The notes: a model not told the origin generated them from the sequence alone. A stretch of DNA of 64,000 nucleotides from Acidobacteriota bacterium (GCA_947465645.1 CANIBQ010000001.1:91637-155636), one strand, 5' to 3'. Positions 7,557 through 19,975 are shown, numbered from the stretch's first letter. Numbers and translations are program-made.

Positions 7557-8573
7557 ATGCGTAGAGCGTCCGTCCTGGTGACGGGTGCCAACGGCGAAAT
7601 CGGCCACGGCCTCATCACGCGTCTCGCCGCCACCGGGCGCCCGATCGTCACGGTGGACATCGCGCCCCTCGAGCCTGGCCTCGCCAAGCTGGTGCGCCGC
7701 GAGTTCACCGGCTCGATTACCGATGCCCGCCTGCTCGAGCGGATCCTCGCCGAGTTCGAGATCGACCTCGTCTTCCACCTCGCGGCATTGCTGTCCACCC
7801 GCTCCGAGTTCACGCCGGTCACGGCGCACGAGGTGAACGTCGAGGGCACCCTCACGCTGCTCGAGTTCGCGCACCACGAGGGTGAATCGCACGGGCGCCC
7901 GGTCGTCTTCCTCTATCCCTCCTCGATCGCGGCATACGGCCTTCCGGACCTCGAGACCAAGCTGCGGGCGAAGCGGGTCCGCGAGGACGAATGGAACACG
8001 CCGACGACGATGTACGGGTGCAACAAGCTGTACTGCGAGCATCTGGGGCGTTACTACGCCCGCCATTACAAGCAGCTGGCGGCCGATACGGTCGCCGGCC
8101 GGGTGGATTTCCGGTGCGTGCGGTTCCCGGGCCTGATATCCGCGCTCACCGTGCCGTCGGGGGGCACGTCCGACTACGCCCCGGAAATGATCCACGCGGC
8201 GGCGCGGGGCGAGCCCTACGCCTGCTTCGTTCGGCCGGACACGCGGATCCCGTTCATGGCGATGCCGGATGCCATCGAGGCGCTGCTGCGGCTCGCGGAA
8301 ACGCCGCGCGAGCGCCTCGCGAGGACGGCGTACAACCTGGCGGCGTTCAGTCCTACGGCGGAAGAGATCTGCGACGTCGCCGCGCACGCGTTCCCCGGCG
8401 CGCGGATCACCTGGCAGGTGGACGCCAAGCGCCAGCGCATCGTCGATTCGTGGCCGGCGGAGGTGGATGACACGGCGGCGCGACGAGACTGGAACTTTGC
8501 TCCGCGCTACGATTTCGCGCGGGCCTTCGACGAGTACCTGATTCCGACGATCAAGGAGCGGTACCAGTTATGA
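7557..8573 (+). CDS. L-threonine 3-dehydrogenase, short-chain (epimerase-like) type
   Basis: 338 aa from ATG 7557. It has an NAD-binding Rossmann start VLVTGANGEIG (residues 6-16), the catalytic Tyr-x3-Lys in MYGCNK and a Ser before it in YPSSIAAYG. PGLISALTVPSGGTSDYA and FVRPDTRIPFMAMPDAI are segments characteristic of the SDR-type threonine dehydrogenases rather than of UDP-sugar epimerases. It oxidises L-threonine to 2-amino-3-ketobutyrate. The usual partner, 2-amino-3-ketobutyrate CoA ligase, is not adjacent. The stop overlaps the next gene's ATG (ATGA). Confidence 0.82.
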   Translation: MRRASVLVTGANGEIGHGLITRLAATGRPIVTVDIAPLEPGLAKLVRREFTGSITDARLLERILAEFEIDLVFHLAALLSTRSEFTPVTAHEVNVEGTLTLLEFAHHEGESHGRPVVFLYPSSIAAYGLPDLETKLRAKRVREDEWNTPTTMYGCNKLYCEHLGRYYARHYKQLAADTVAGRVDFRCVRFPGLISALTVPSGGTSDYAPEMIHAAARGEPYACFVRPDTRIPFMAMPDAIEALLRLAETPRERLARTAYNLAAFSPTAEEICDVAAHAFPGARITWQVDAKRQRIVDSWPAEVDDTAARRDWNFAPRYDFARAFDEYLIPTIKERYQL

Positions 8574-9952
8574 ATATTTCTGCATGTGGGGCAAGCCTTG
8601 TCAGGCTTGCCCGGCGGGCCTTACAAGGCCCGCCCCACGTACTGCTCTTCGTACTGGCGATCGCGTTCCTTGCCGTGTCCCTTCGCGCGCAGAGCAACAG
8701 CATGAACACACTCGGAGAGCGGTACGTCCGGCTCGTGCTCGCCATGGGGCCGCATGACGCTGACTACGTCGATGCGTACTACGGCCCGCCGGAGTGGCGG
8801 AAAGAGGCGGACGCGGCCAAGCTGCCCCTCGCGGAGATTGCCACCCGCGCGGCGGCGCTCTCGACCGAGCTGGCGGCCGCGAAGCCGCCGGCGTCCGCCG
8901 ACGAGCTGACGCGGCTGCGGCATGACTATCTCGCGCGGCAGCTCCAGGCGCTGCGCGGGCGGGTGGCGATGCTGAGCGGACGGAAGCTCACGTTCGACGA
9001 GGAATCGAAGGTGTTGTACGACGCCGTCGCGCCGCGCCACACCGAGGCGGAGTTCCAGGCCGTGTTGAACGAGCTGGAAAAGAAGCTGCCCGGTTCGGGG
9101 CCGCTGGTGGATCGGTACGACGGTTTCAAGCGCGCGTTCATCATCCCGAAAGACCGGCTGGACGCCGTCTTCAAGGCGGCCATCGACGGCTGCCGGACCC
9201 GCACGCTGCAGCACATTGCGCTGCCGGCCGGCGAGAACTTCACGGTGGAGTACGTCACCGGCAAGAGCTGGAGCGGCTACAACTGGTACCAGGGCAACTA
9301 CCGCAGCCTGATCCAGGTCAATACCGACCTGCCCATCTACGTGGACCGCGCGATCGACCTCGCCTGCCACGAGGGGTACCCCGGCCATCACGTCTACAAC
9401 GTCCTGCTCGAGAAGAATCTGGTGCGCGACCGCGGCTGGGTCGAGTTCTCGGTGTATCCGCTGTTCTCGCCGCAGTCGCTGATCGCGGAGGGCACCGCCA
9501 ACTACGGCATCGAGGTCGCCTTTCCCCGCGCCGAGCGGCTCGAGTTCGAGCGCCGCGTCCTGTTCCCCGCGGCGCAGCTGAAGGCGGAGACCGTCGCGCA
9601 GTACTACGACGTGCTCGACCTGGTCGATCGCCTGTCGTACGCCGGCAACGAGGCCGCCCGGCGGTATCTGGACGGCGAAATCGACAAGACCGCGGCGATC
9701 GCGTGGCTCGAGAAGTACGGCCTGTACTCGCGGCCGCGGGCGGAGCAGCGCATCCGCTTCGTCGACCAGTACCGCAGCTACGTGATCAACTACAACCTCG
9801 GACAGGACATGGTCGAGGCCCACGTCGAGGCGCGCGGCGGCACGGCAGACAACCCCGCACGGCGATGGGAAGAATTCGCGCGGCTCATTTCCTCGCCCCG
9901 ACTACCGTCGGGGCTCTCAACTCCCAACTCCCAAACGCCAACACCCAAATGA
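8570..9952 (+). CDS. DUF885-type secreted metallopeptidase with repeat-derived ends
   Basis: 460 aa from ATG 8570, coupled to the dehydrogenase by ATGA. The body carries HEGYPGHH (HExxxHH-type zinc site) and EGTANYGIE, hallmarks of the DUF885 metallopeptidase-like family. The hydrophobic stretch VLLFVLAIAFLAVSLRA followed by QS looks like a signal peptide. Residues 5-22 before it are coded by a double palindrome (8586-8638). The last 15 or so residues are coded by a heptamer array. An alternative start at ATG 8702 would skip the signal peptide. Substrate unknown; probably periplasmic. Confidence 0.78.
   Translation: MNISACGASLVRLARRALQGPPHVLLFVLAIAFLAVSLRAQSNSMNTLGERYVRLVLAMGPHDADYVDAYYGPPEWRKEADAAKLPLAEIATRAAALSTELAAAKPPASADELTRLRHDYLARQLQALRGRVAMLSGRKLTFDEESKVLYDAVAPRHTEAEFQAVLNELEKKLPGSGPLVDRYDGFKRAFIIPKDRLDAVFKAAIDGCRTRTLQHIALPAGENFTVEYVTGKSWSGYNWYQGNYRSLIQVNTDLPIYVDRAIDLACHEGYPGHHVYNVLLEKNLVRDRGWVEFSVYPLFSPQSLIAEGTANYGIEVAFPRAERLEFERRVLFPAAQLKAETVAQYYDVLDLVDRLSYAGNEAARRYLDGEIDKTAAIAWLEKYGLYSRPRAEQRIRFVDQYRSYVINYNLGQDMVEAHVEARGGTADNPARRWEEFARLISSPRLPSGLSTPNSQTPTPK
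8586..8638. repeat. Double palindrome inside the DUF885 gene start
   Basis: Two perfect hairpins side by side. The first is GGGCAAGCCT - TGTC - AGGCTTGCCC (8589-8612). The second is GGCGGGCCTT - AC - AAGGCCCGCC (8613-8634). Outer GTGGGG and CCCCAC (8586-8591, 8633-8638) close the whole element. The first hairpin has the CCTTGTCAGG core shared with 25819-25840. Confidence 0.85.
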
Positions 9953-9995
9953 GAAATGCCTTTGGGAGTTGCGGGGTTGGGAATTGGGAGTTGTC
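9919..9995. repeat. Heptamer array of eleven units in perfect register
   Basis: Eleven consecutive 7-base units tile 9919-9995: AACTCCC twice, then degenerate AAnnnCC forms, then the complementary GGGAGTT/TTGGG forms. The DUF885 stop codon (9950-9952) is inside. The last unit ends exactly one base before the ATG of the quinone reductase at 9996. GGGAG in the second half sits where a Shine-Dalgarno sequence would. Confidence 0.88.
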
Positions 9996-10976
9996 ATGCG
10001 CTGCATAGAGATCTCGGAACCCGGCGGCCCAGAGGTTCTCACGCCGGTGGAGCGCCCCGACCCGGTTCCCGGGGCGGGTGAGGTCCTGATCGCCGTCGCC
10101 GCCGCTGGCGTGAATCGTCCGGACATCCTGCAGCGCGGCGGACGGTATCCGCCGCCCCCGGGGGCGAGCGACATTCCAGGTCTCGAAGTGGCGGGCACGA
10201 TTGCGGCCGTCGGTCCGGGCGTCACGGACTGGCGCGTCGGAGACCAGGTGTGCGCACTCGTCGCAGGCGGCGGCTACGCCACCCTGTGCGTCGCGCCGGC
10301 GCCGCAATGCCTGCCCATCCCGGCCGGGATGGACCTGGTGACGGCCGCGGCCATCCCGGAAACCTTCTTCACCGTCTGGAGCAACGTGTTTCAGCGGGGA
10401 GGACTGAAGAGAGGCGAGGACGCGCTCTTCCACGGCGGCACCAGCGGCATCGGTACGACCGCCATCCAGCTCGCTGCCGCCCGCGGCGCGCGCGTCTTTG
10501 CCACCGCGGGCTCCGACGAGAAATGCCGCGCCTGCGAGCAGCTTGGCGCCGCGCATGCCATCAACTACCGCACGGAAGACTTCGTGAAGGCGGTGAACGA
10601 TCTCACCGGGAAGCGGGGCGTCAACCTGATCCTCGACATCATGGGTGGCGACTACTTCGCGCGCAACCTCGCGGCGCTCGCGGTCGATGGCCGGCTGGTG
10701 CAGATCGGGCTGATGGGAGGGGACACAGGGACCGTTGACCTGCGCCGCATTCTCGGCCGGCGGCTGACGGTCACCGGGTCAACGCTGCGGCCCAGATCGG
10801 TCGAAGAGAAGGGCCTGATTGCGCGGGAGCTTCGGCGGGAGGTCTGGCCGCTGCTCGAGCAGGGCACGGTGAGGCCGATCGTCTACCGGACGTTCCCGCT
10901 GACCGAGGCGCCCGCGGCCCACCGGCTCATGGAGTCGAGCGAGCACGTCGGCAAGATCGTGTTGACGTCCACGTAG
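9996..10976 (+). CDS. NAD(P)H:quinone oxidoreductase, PIG3-like MDR family
   Basis: 326 aa from ATG 9996, the codon following the heptamer array. Zinc-independent medium-chain reductase: GVNRPDILQRGGRYPPPPG near the N-terminus, FHGGTSGIGTTAIQLA as the nucleotide-binding glycine motif, then LDIMGGDYFARNLAAL and STLRPRS, all typical of the PIG3/TP53I3 group. It reduces quinones or enoyl compounds with NADPH. The C-terminal 94 bases overlap the convergent oxidase gene. Its only visible ribosome-binding site is supplied by the repeat. Confidence 0.87.
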   Translation: MRCIEISEPGGPEVLTPVERPDPVPGAGEVLIAVAAAGVNRPDILQRGGRYPPPPGASDIPGLEVAGTIAAVGPGVTDWRVGDQVCALVAGGGYATLCVAPAPQCLPIPAGMDLVTAAAIPETFFTVWSNVFQRGGLKRGEDALFHGGTSGIGTTAIQLAAARGARVFATAGSDEKCRACEQLGAAHAINYRTEDFVKAVNDLTGKRGVNLILDIMGGDYFARNLAALAVDGRLVQIGLMGGDTGTVDLRRILGRRLTVTGSTLRPRSVEEKGLIARELRREVWPLLEQGTVRPIVYRTFPLTEAPAAHRLMESSEHVGKIVLTST

Positions 10977-12109
10977 GACCGATCGAGATCGGCCACCGAC
11001 GCGCACCCCAGCAGCTTCATCGTCCGCACCACGTCGCTCTTGATGATGTCGATCGCGCGAGCCACGCCCGGTCCGCCGGCGGCGCCGAGGCCGTAGGCGT
11101 AGGCGCGTCCGATCAGCACGGCGCGCGCGCCGAGACAGAGCGCCTTCACCACGTCGGTGCCCCTGCGGATGCCGCCATCGAGCAGCACTTCGACCTGCCC
11201 GTTCACCGCCGCAATCACTTCGGGCAGCGCCCGAAGGGTCGCCGACACGCCATCGAGCTGCCGGGCGCCATGATTGGACACGACGATGGCGCTGGCGCCC
11301 TCGTCAACCGCACGCCGCGCATCCTCACCGGTCAGCACGCCCTTGACGACCACCGGGCCGCCCCAGGCCTCGCGTATCCAGCCCAGGTCCCGCCACGTCA
11401 CCATCGTCTGTTCGAGCGCGACGCCGATGTCGGCGTACGGCATCGGTCCCTGGCCGGGCACCACCACGTTGGGGAATGACATCAGCCCGCCGTCGGCAAG
11501 GAAGTCGGCCAGCCATCGCGGCCGGGCGAAAAACTGCGGCAGGAAGCGAAGCTTCATCGGCATGCTGTCGCCGAGGAGCTGCTTGGTGCCGTTGCGGATG
11601 TCGCGCTCGCGGAGCCCGGCGACCGGCGTGTCGATGGTGACGACCAGCGCGGAGAAGCCGGCGGCCTTCGCCCGCGCGATCGAGGCCCGTGCGGCGTCGT
11701 GGCCGCCGAGCAGGTAGAGCTGGTACCACACCGGCCGGTCAGAGGCGCGCGCGACATCTTCGAGCCGGCAGCCTGACAGCGTGGAGAGGATGTAGCCGGT
11801 GCCCGCCTTGCCCGCCTCGCACGCCGCGACCTCCTCCCCCTTCGGGTAGAACATCCGGCTGCTGCCGATCGGCGCCAGCATGAACGGGAGGTCGAGCTTC
11901 TGCCCGAGCACGGTCGTTCCAAGCTGGCATACCGGGACGGCGACGGCATGACGCGGCCGGAACGTGAGTGTCTCGAAGGCGCGGCAGTTTTCGCGCAGGG
12001 TGATTTCCCCGTCGGCGGCGCCGTCGATGTAGTCGAACACCGCGCGCGGCAGGCGGCGCTTCGCCATGCGCCGCAGGTCGCCGATGTTGACGACCTGGTC
12101 AGTCCGCAT
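10883..12109 (-). CDS. FMN-dependent alpha-hydroxy-acid oxidase/dehydrogenase
   Basis: 408 aa. FMN TIM-barrel family: FDYIDGAADGEIT at the N-terminus, PFMLAPIGSSRMFYPKGE, the catalytic VSNHGARQLDG (His acting as base, Arg holding the substrate carboxylate) and LLDGGIRRGTDVVKAL for phosphate binding. Substrate may be L-lactate, glycolate or mandelate. Its start overlaps the GNAT stop by 11 bases, so it is the last gene of the metH operon. About 30 residues after DLDRSYVD extend beyond the usual family end and are antisense to the quinone reductase end. Confidence 0.88.
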   Translation of the reverse strand: MRTDQVVNIGDLRRMAKRRLPRAVFDYIDGAADGEITLRENCRAFETLTFRPRHAVAVPVCQLGTTVLGQKLDLPFMLAPIGSSRMFYPKGEEVAACEAGKAGTGYILSTLSGCRLEDVARASDRPVWYQLYLLGGHDAARASIARAKAAGFSALVVTIDTPVAGLRERDIRNGTKQLLGDSMPMKLRFLPQFFARPRWLADFLADGGLMSFPNVVVPGQGPMPYADIGVALEQTMVTWRDLGWIREAWGGPVVVKGVLTGEDARRAVDEGASAIVVSNHGARQLDGVSATLRALPEVIAAVNGQVEVLLDGGIRRGTDVVKALCLGARAVLIGRAYAYGLGAAGGPGVARAIDIIKSDVVRTMKLLGCASVADLDRSYVDVNTILPTCSLDSMSRWAAGASVSGNVR

Positions 12110-12692
12110 AGACCACCGTGCGCGTGCTGGTGTGCGAGCGCAGCACGTCCGACGTCAGTTGCTTGCTCAGGTAGACCTTGGAATCCCGGTTGTTCTCGGA
12201 GTTGATCTCGTACTTGATCACGTCGAACTGAAGCTGGTCGAGCGTCCCACGCATGTCGTAAAAGCGGTTCTTCGTCTTGACGACGACCTCGTGGTAGCCG
12301 GCGGAGTGGGCCCACACCTCGGTTTCCTCGGTGAGCGCGCGGAAGTGCCCCTGGCCCCGCCAATCGCGCCGCGTGCCGCCGATCCAGCTGTAGAGCACCT
12401 TCCGGCCCTCGAAGTTCACGAACCCGCTCAGCCGGGATACGAGATCCTTCAGCTTCTGGTCCGTTTCCAGCTCGCGCAGCTGGTGGACCACCTTGAAGGA
12501 GACCGGGACGATCATCCCGGGGTCGTCCGGCAGGCGTGCTTCAGCCATCAGGATCAGGTAATCGCGGTCCGACAGCCGCTTCATGATCTCGTGCGCGGTC
12601 TTCTTGCGCGGGAACTCCCCGAAGAACTCCTCGATGTACTGGATCTCGAGCGCGCCGGTCTCGACGGGATATTGCTTGATCAGGTATTCCAA
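12099..12692 (-). CDS. GNAT-family N-acetyltransferase
   Basis: 197 aa from TTG 12692, preceded by a GGAGAG ribosome-binding site. The acetyl-CoA motif A is seen in the YSWIGGTRRDWRGQGHFRAL region (Arg/Gln-x-x-Gly-x-Gly/Ala pattern). It is followed by a typical strand-helix GYHEVVVKTKNRFYDMR. Substrate unknown. It lies 41 bases after the metH stop and overlaps the oxidase start, so it belongs to the metH operon. I see no domain that ties it to methionine chemistry. Confidence 0.75.
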   Translation of the reverse strand: MEYLIKQYPVETGALEIQYIEEFFGEFPRKKTAHEIMKRLSDRDYLILMAEARLPDDPGMIVPVSFKVVHQLRELETDQKLKDLVSRLSGFVNFEGRKVLYSWIGGTRRDWRGQGHFRALTEETEVWAHSAGYHEVVVKTKNRFYDMRGTLDQLQFDVIKYEINSENNRDSKVYLSKQLTSDVLRSHTSTRTVVYAD

Positions 12693-12733
12693 AATCTCTC
12701 CGTTGCCGCCCCGGCATTTTACATGCGGTGAGC

Positions 12734-16428
<3,695 letters not shown>

Positions 16429-16432
<4 letters not shown>

Positions 16433-17385
16433 TGCGCGCCTTGCGATTTAGGATTACTGGTTAGGGATTTCGAACCAGAGGCCACTAGCACCGTAAATGG
16501 ATCGCCGGTCTGGCGCGCGCCGACCTGCACCTTGACGTCGGTCATCCCGGCGCCGCGGAGGAGCTTCCCGAGCTGCGCGTCCCCGAACCCGAGGTGGTGA
16601 TCGCCGAAGCGCCCGCGGACCCACGATTGATCGTGTTCCCGCAGGTCGAGCAGCAGCACCCGCCCGCCCGGTTTCAGCACCCGCGCGGCTTCAGCGAGGG
16701 CCGCCTCGGGATCCGCGGCGTGGTGCAGCGACTGCGACAGCATCGCCACGTCGATCGAGGCGTCGCGCAGGGGGAGCCTGGCGAGGTCGCCTTTCTTCCA
16801 CTGCACGTTGGCGACGCGGCGGCGCGAGGCCAGCGCCCGCGCCCGTTCGAGCACCTCGTCCGACCGGTCGATGCCGATGACGCTCCGTGCCCAGCGCGCG
16901 GTTTCCAGCGTAAGGTAGCCCTCGCCGCAGCCGATGTCCGCGACGTCGAGCGGCGGCAACAGGTGGCCGAGCGCGCGCGCCCACGCCGCCCAGCTCCGGC
17001 CCGGGACCAGCTGCCGCGTATCCCCGTGGGTGTCGAAGTGTTCTTTCCGGTGGCGCAGCACTTCCTGGAGCCGCGCTTCGTCCTCGCGCACGGCGCGGTC
17101 GTCGTCGGCGGCCGCGAACTGCGCGTCGAGCAGCGCCCAGAGCGAGGCGTGCCCGTTCACGCGCGCCTGGTCCGCGAGGCGGTAGTAGACGTAGCCCCCC
17201 TCGCGTTCCTCCAGCAGCAGCCCGGCGTCCTTGAGCAGGCCGAGGTGACGCGAGACGCCTGACTGCGCGACGCCCAGGATACCCGTCAGCTCGCTCACGT
17301 TGAAACGATCCTGCGCGAGCACGCGGAGCAGCCGGAGCCGCGTGGTGTCGCCCAGCAGCCGGAACAGGGTAGAGGTGCGCTGCAT
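16429..17385 (-). CDS. ArsR-type regulator fused to SAM methyltransferase, SahR-like
   Basis: 318 aa from ATG 17385. Residues 1-95 form an ArsR winged helix ([44 protein letters not shown]). Residues about 130-300 form a class I methyltransferase with [10 protein letters not shown] (motif I), VIGIDRSDE and [14 protein letters not shown]. In Proteobacteria, SahR has this architecture, senses S-adenosylhomocysteine and represses SAM-cycle genes. The gene overlaps metH by 4 bases and has a 24-bp palindrome on its promoter, so autoregulation and metH control are likely. Whether the methyltransferase part is catalytic is unknown. Confidence 0.85.
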
Positions 17386-17392
17386 CGCATCT

Positions 17393-17416
17393 ACGAATCT
17401 ACATATGTTGATTCGT
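17393..17416. promoter_or_regulatory. 24-bp near-perfect palindrome, probable SahR-like operator
   Basis: Arms ACGAATC (17393-17399) and GATTCGT (17410-17416) flank a palindromic ACATATGT centre; 22 of 24 positions are symmetric. It covers the -10 element and most of the spacer of the promoter at 17396-17424, which drives the regulator-metH operon. A bound ArsR-type dimer here would block polymerase. Confidence 0.65.
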
Positions 17417-17424
17417 GTTGTCCA
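17396..17424 (-). promoter_or_regulatory. Sigma70-like promoter of the regulator-metH operon
   Basis: On the minus strand: -35 TGGACA (17424-17419), 17-base spacer, -10 TAGATT (17401-17396). The predicted start near 17389 leaves only about four bases before the ATG at 17385, so the message may be leaderless. Predicted by eye; no expression data. Confidence 0.5.
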
Positions 17425-17495
17425 CACTCTCGTGGCGCGAAACCGTGAGAAAACGCCACTTTTCGACCCATCAGTCGCGCGAGTGAGTGGGAAAG

Positions 17496-17512
17496 CGTGC
17501 ATGAGATGCACG
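17496..17512. promoter_or_regulatory. Inverted repeat CGTGCAT-GAG-ATGCACG
   Basis: Perfect 7-bp arms with a 3-base centre in the divergent region between the SahR-like gene and the glutamine synthetase gene. It lies about 75 bases upstream of the likely glutamine synthetase -35, a normal place for an activator site. It shares TGCA-type half sites with nitrogen regulators but is not a good NtrC consensus. Regulator unknown. Confidence 0.4.
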
Positions 17513-17538
17513 AAATGAAGGTCAGGTATGCAGAAAAC

Positions 17539-17583
17539 GATCGCTTTGATCGTCGACACAGGGGTGTGATTTGCAAAGCGATC
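17539..17583. promoter_or_regulatory. Long-spaced inverted repeat overlapping the glutamine synthetase -35
   Basis: GATCGCTTTG (17539-17548) and CAAAGCGATC (17574-17583) are perfect 10-bp complements 25 bases apart. The right arm overlaps the putative -35 TTGCAA. It could be two operator half sites for a dimer binding with looping. A transcribed hairpin is less likely because it lies upstream of the predicted start. Confidence 0.45.
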
Positions 17584-17600
17584 ACGCTATCGCGCATAAT
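17571..17600 (+). promoter_or_regulatory. Sigma70-like promoter of the glutamine synthetase gene
   Basis: -35 TTGCAA (17571-17576), 18-base spacer, -10 CATAAT (17595-17600), in the least GC-rich part of the divergent region. The transcript would start near 17607, about 64 bases before the ATG at 17671. Predicted by eye. Confidence 0.45.
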
Positions 17601-17670
17601 TTTGCAACCGCGTTGCACCTCCGACGGGGACCTCCGACCTCCACAACCGAGACGAAAGGACGCCTTACCG

Positions 17671-19848
17671 ATGGGATCCGTAGCACTTTCCGAAGCCGCC
17701 AAGAGCATTCGTGACTGGTCCGTCAGCGAGGGCCGCATCGCGACGCTGCCCGCCAACGCCGCCGAGGCGTTCGGCAGCCTCGTCTTCAACGACAAGGTGC
17801 AGCAGGAGCGGCTGCCGAAGGCGGCGTACCGTGCGCTGCGCGCCACCATCACGCGGGGTGAAGCCCTCGACCTGTCGACCGCCGACGCGGTCGCCACGGC
17901 GCTGAAGGACTGGGCGGTGGAGCACGGCGCCACGCACTACACCCACTGGTTCTCGCCGCTGACCGGCATCACCGCGGAGAAGCACGATTCGTTTCTCGCG
18001 CCGGCCGGCGACGGCACGGCGCTCTCGGAGTTTCGCGGCAAGGAGCTGATCAAGGGCGAGCCCGACGCCTCGAGCTTCCCGTCCGGCGGCATGCGCTCCA
18101 CCTTCGAGGCGCGCGGCTACACGGCGTGGGATCCGACCAGCCCGCCGTGGCTCCACGTCAACAGCAACAACGTCACCCTGGTCATCCCGACCGCGTTCGT
18201 GAGCTGGACCGGCGAGGCCCTCGACAAGAAGACGCCGCTGCTGCGCTCGATGGAAGCGGTGTCGAAGCAGGCCGTCCGCGTGCTGAAGCTGTTCGGATCG
18301 ACCACCGAGCGCGTGTTCTCGACCTGCGGACCGGAGCAGGAGTACTTCCTGATCGACCGCAACTTCTATTTCGCGCGCCCTGACCTGATCAACGCGGGCC
18401 GCACGCTGTTCGGCGCCAAGCCGCCGAAGGGGCAGGAGATGGAGGACCAGTACTTCGGCTCCATCCCCGAGCGCGTCCTCGCCTGCATGGCGGAAGCGGA
18501 GCTCGAGCTGTTCAAGGTGGGCGTGCCGGTAAAGACGCGCCATAACGAAGTCGCGCCCAGCCAGTACGAGATCGCGCCGATCTTCGAGAACGCCAACGTC
18601 GCCGCCGACCATCAGATGATGACGATGGAGACGCTGAAGCGGATCGCGCCGAAGTACGGCCTCGAGTGCCTGCTGCACGAGAAGCCGTTCGCCGGCGTCA
18701 ACGGATCGGGCAAGCACAACAACTGGTCGCTGTCAGACGAGTTCGGCAACAACCTGCTGAGCCCCGGCGACACGCCGCACGAGAACATGCAGTTCCTCGT
18801 CTTCTGCGCCGCCGTGCTGCGCGGCGTCGACCGCTGGCAGGGGCTGCTGCGCGCCAGCATCGCCAGCGCGGGCAACGACCATCGCCTCGGCGCGAACGAG
18901 GCGCCGCCCGCCATCCTGTCGATTTTCCTCGGCGACCAGCTGACCGACATCTTCGAGCAGATCGAGAAGGGGTCGGCCAAGTCCACCAAGCAGGGCGGCA
19001 CGCTCGACGTCGGCGTTAGCGTCCTGCCGAAGCTGCCGCGCGACGCCGGCGACCGCAACCGCACCAGCCCGTTCGCGTTCACCGGCAACAAGTTCGAGTT
19101 CCGCGCCGTCTCGTCGGGCCAGAACATCGCCTGGCCGAACACGGTGCTGAACGCGGCGATGGCTGACGCGCTCGACTCGGTCGCCAACGAGCTCGAAGGC
19201 GCCGTGTCCAAGGGCGAGGACCTGAACAAGGCGGTCGCCAAGCTCCTGACCAAGATGATCAAGGAACACAAGCGGATCGTCTTCAACGGCAACGGCTACT
19301 CCGCCGAGTGGGAAAAGGAAGCGAAGAAGCGCAAGCTGCTGAACCTGAAGAACACGGTGGATGCACTGCCGGAGCTGGTCGCCAAGCCGGTGATCACGCT
19401 GTTTGACAGGTACAAGGTGCTCAGCGAGCGTGAAGTGCACGCGCGCTACGAGATCTTCCTCGAGAACTACAACAAGACCGTCAACGTCGAAGGGCAGTTG
19501 ATGGTGTTGATGGCCAACCGCTACATCCTGCCGGCCGCCTTCGAGTACCAGAAGCAGGTCGGACAGAGCGTGGCGGCGGTCAAGGCGGGCGGCGCGACCA
19601 GCGCCCAGGGGAAAAAGCTCCTGGTCCGCTACACCAGGCTCGTCGACAAGTTCAAGGTGCAGACCGACGTGCTCGAAGGGGCGCTCGAGCATGGCGGCGG
19701 CTCCGCCGAGAAGCACGCGAAGTACATGCGGGACAAGATCGTGCCCGCGATGGCGCGCCTGCGCGAGCTCGGCGACGAGATCGAAGTGCTGACACCGCAC
19801 CAGATCTGGCCGCTGCCCACCTACCGCGAGATGTTGTTCGTGAAGTAG
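17671..19848 (+). CDS. glnN: Type III glutamine synthetase
   Basis: 725 aa from ATG 17671, preceded by GAAAGGA. It makes glutamine from glutamate, ammonia and ATP. The length and the segments [60 protein letters not shown] and [14 protein letters not shown] mark the GSIII group (hexamers of dodecamer-sized rings), not GlnA type I. An in-frame upstream ATG at 17497 is rejected because it would cover the promoter. Regulation probably responds to nitrogen; two inverted repeats lie upstream. A strong terminator follows. Confidence 0.93.
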   Translation: MGSVALSEAAKSIRDWSVSEGRIATLPANAAEAFGSLVFNDKVQQERLPKAAYRALRATITRGEALDLSTADAVATALKDWAVEHGATHYTHWFSPLTGITAEKHDSFLAPAGDGTALSEFRGKELIKGEPDASSFPSGGMRSTFEARGYTAWDPTSPPWLHVNSNNVTLVIPTAFVSWTGEALDKKTPLLRSMEAVSKQAVRVLKLFGSTTERVFSTCGPEQEYFLIDRNFYFARPDLINAGRTLFGAKPPKGQEMEDQYFGSIPERVLACMAEAELELFKVGVPVKTRHNEVAPSQYEIAPIFENANVAADHQMMTMETLKRIAPKYGLECLLHEKPFAGVNGSGKHNNWSLSDEFGNNLLSPGDTPHENMQFLVFCAAVLRGVDRWQGLLRASIASAGNDHRLGANEAPPAILSIFLGDQLTDIFEQIEKGSAKSTKQGGTLDVGVSVLPKLPRDAGDRNRTSPFAFTGNKFEFRAVSSGQNIAWPNTVLNAAMADALDSVANELEGAVSKGEDLNKAVAKLLTKMIKEHKRIVFNGNGYSAEWEKEAKKRKLLNLKNTVDALPELVAKPVITLFDRYKVLSEREVHARYEIFLENYNKTVNVEGQLMVLMANRYILPAAFEYQKQVGQSVAAVKAGGATSAQGKKLLVRYTRLVDKFKVQTDVLEGALEHGGGSAEKHAKYMRDKIVPAMARLRELGDEIEVLTPHQIWPLPTYREMLFVK

Positions 19849-19938
19849 GCGGTTCACAGTAGGCAGTAGGCAGTGGAAAGGGCCGGCTCGCGCCGGCCCT
19901 TTCTTTTTGCTGCCCGCTGCTTACTGCCTACTGGCAGT
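19845..19938. repeat. GTAGGCA heptamer array flanking a terminator
   Basis: GTAGGCG, GTTCACA, GTAGGCA, GTAGGCA start at 19845 inside the glutamine synthetase stop codon (TAG 19846-19848). After the terminator hairpin the complementary form follows: TGCCCGC, TGCTTAC, TGCCTAC (19911-19931). The two halves can pair around the terminator. The unit also occurs at 42541-42561. Confidence 0.85.
19877..19908 (+). terminator. Intrinsic terminator after the glutamine synthetase gene
   Basis: AAAGGGCCGGC (19877-19887), loop TCGC, GCCGGCCCTTT (19892-19902), then CTTTTT. An 11-bp perfect stem with a T-run: a textbook rho-independent terminator, nested between the two halves of a heptamer array. Confidence 0.9.
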
Positions 19939-19963
19939 AGTGTCCGGCTTTAGCCGGACCGTG
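19937..19963. repeat. GTAGTGTCCGGCTTTAGCCGGAC palindromic repeat
   Basis: The palindrome GTCCGGCTTTAGCCGGAC with a GTAGT leader and CGTG trailer. The same element is found as an inverted pair at 32390-32472 and as three in-frame copies in gluQ at 61733-61831. It lies just before the small membrane protein gene. Confidence 0.85.
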
Positions 19964-19975
19964 TATGCTCCCCCC

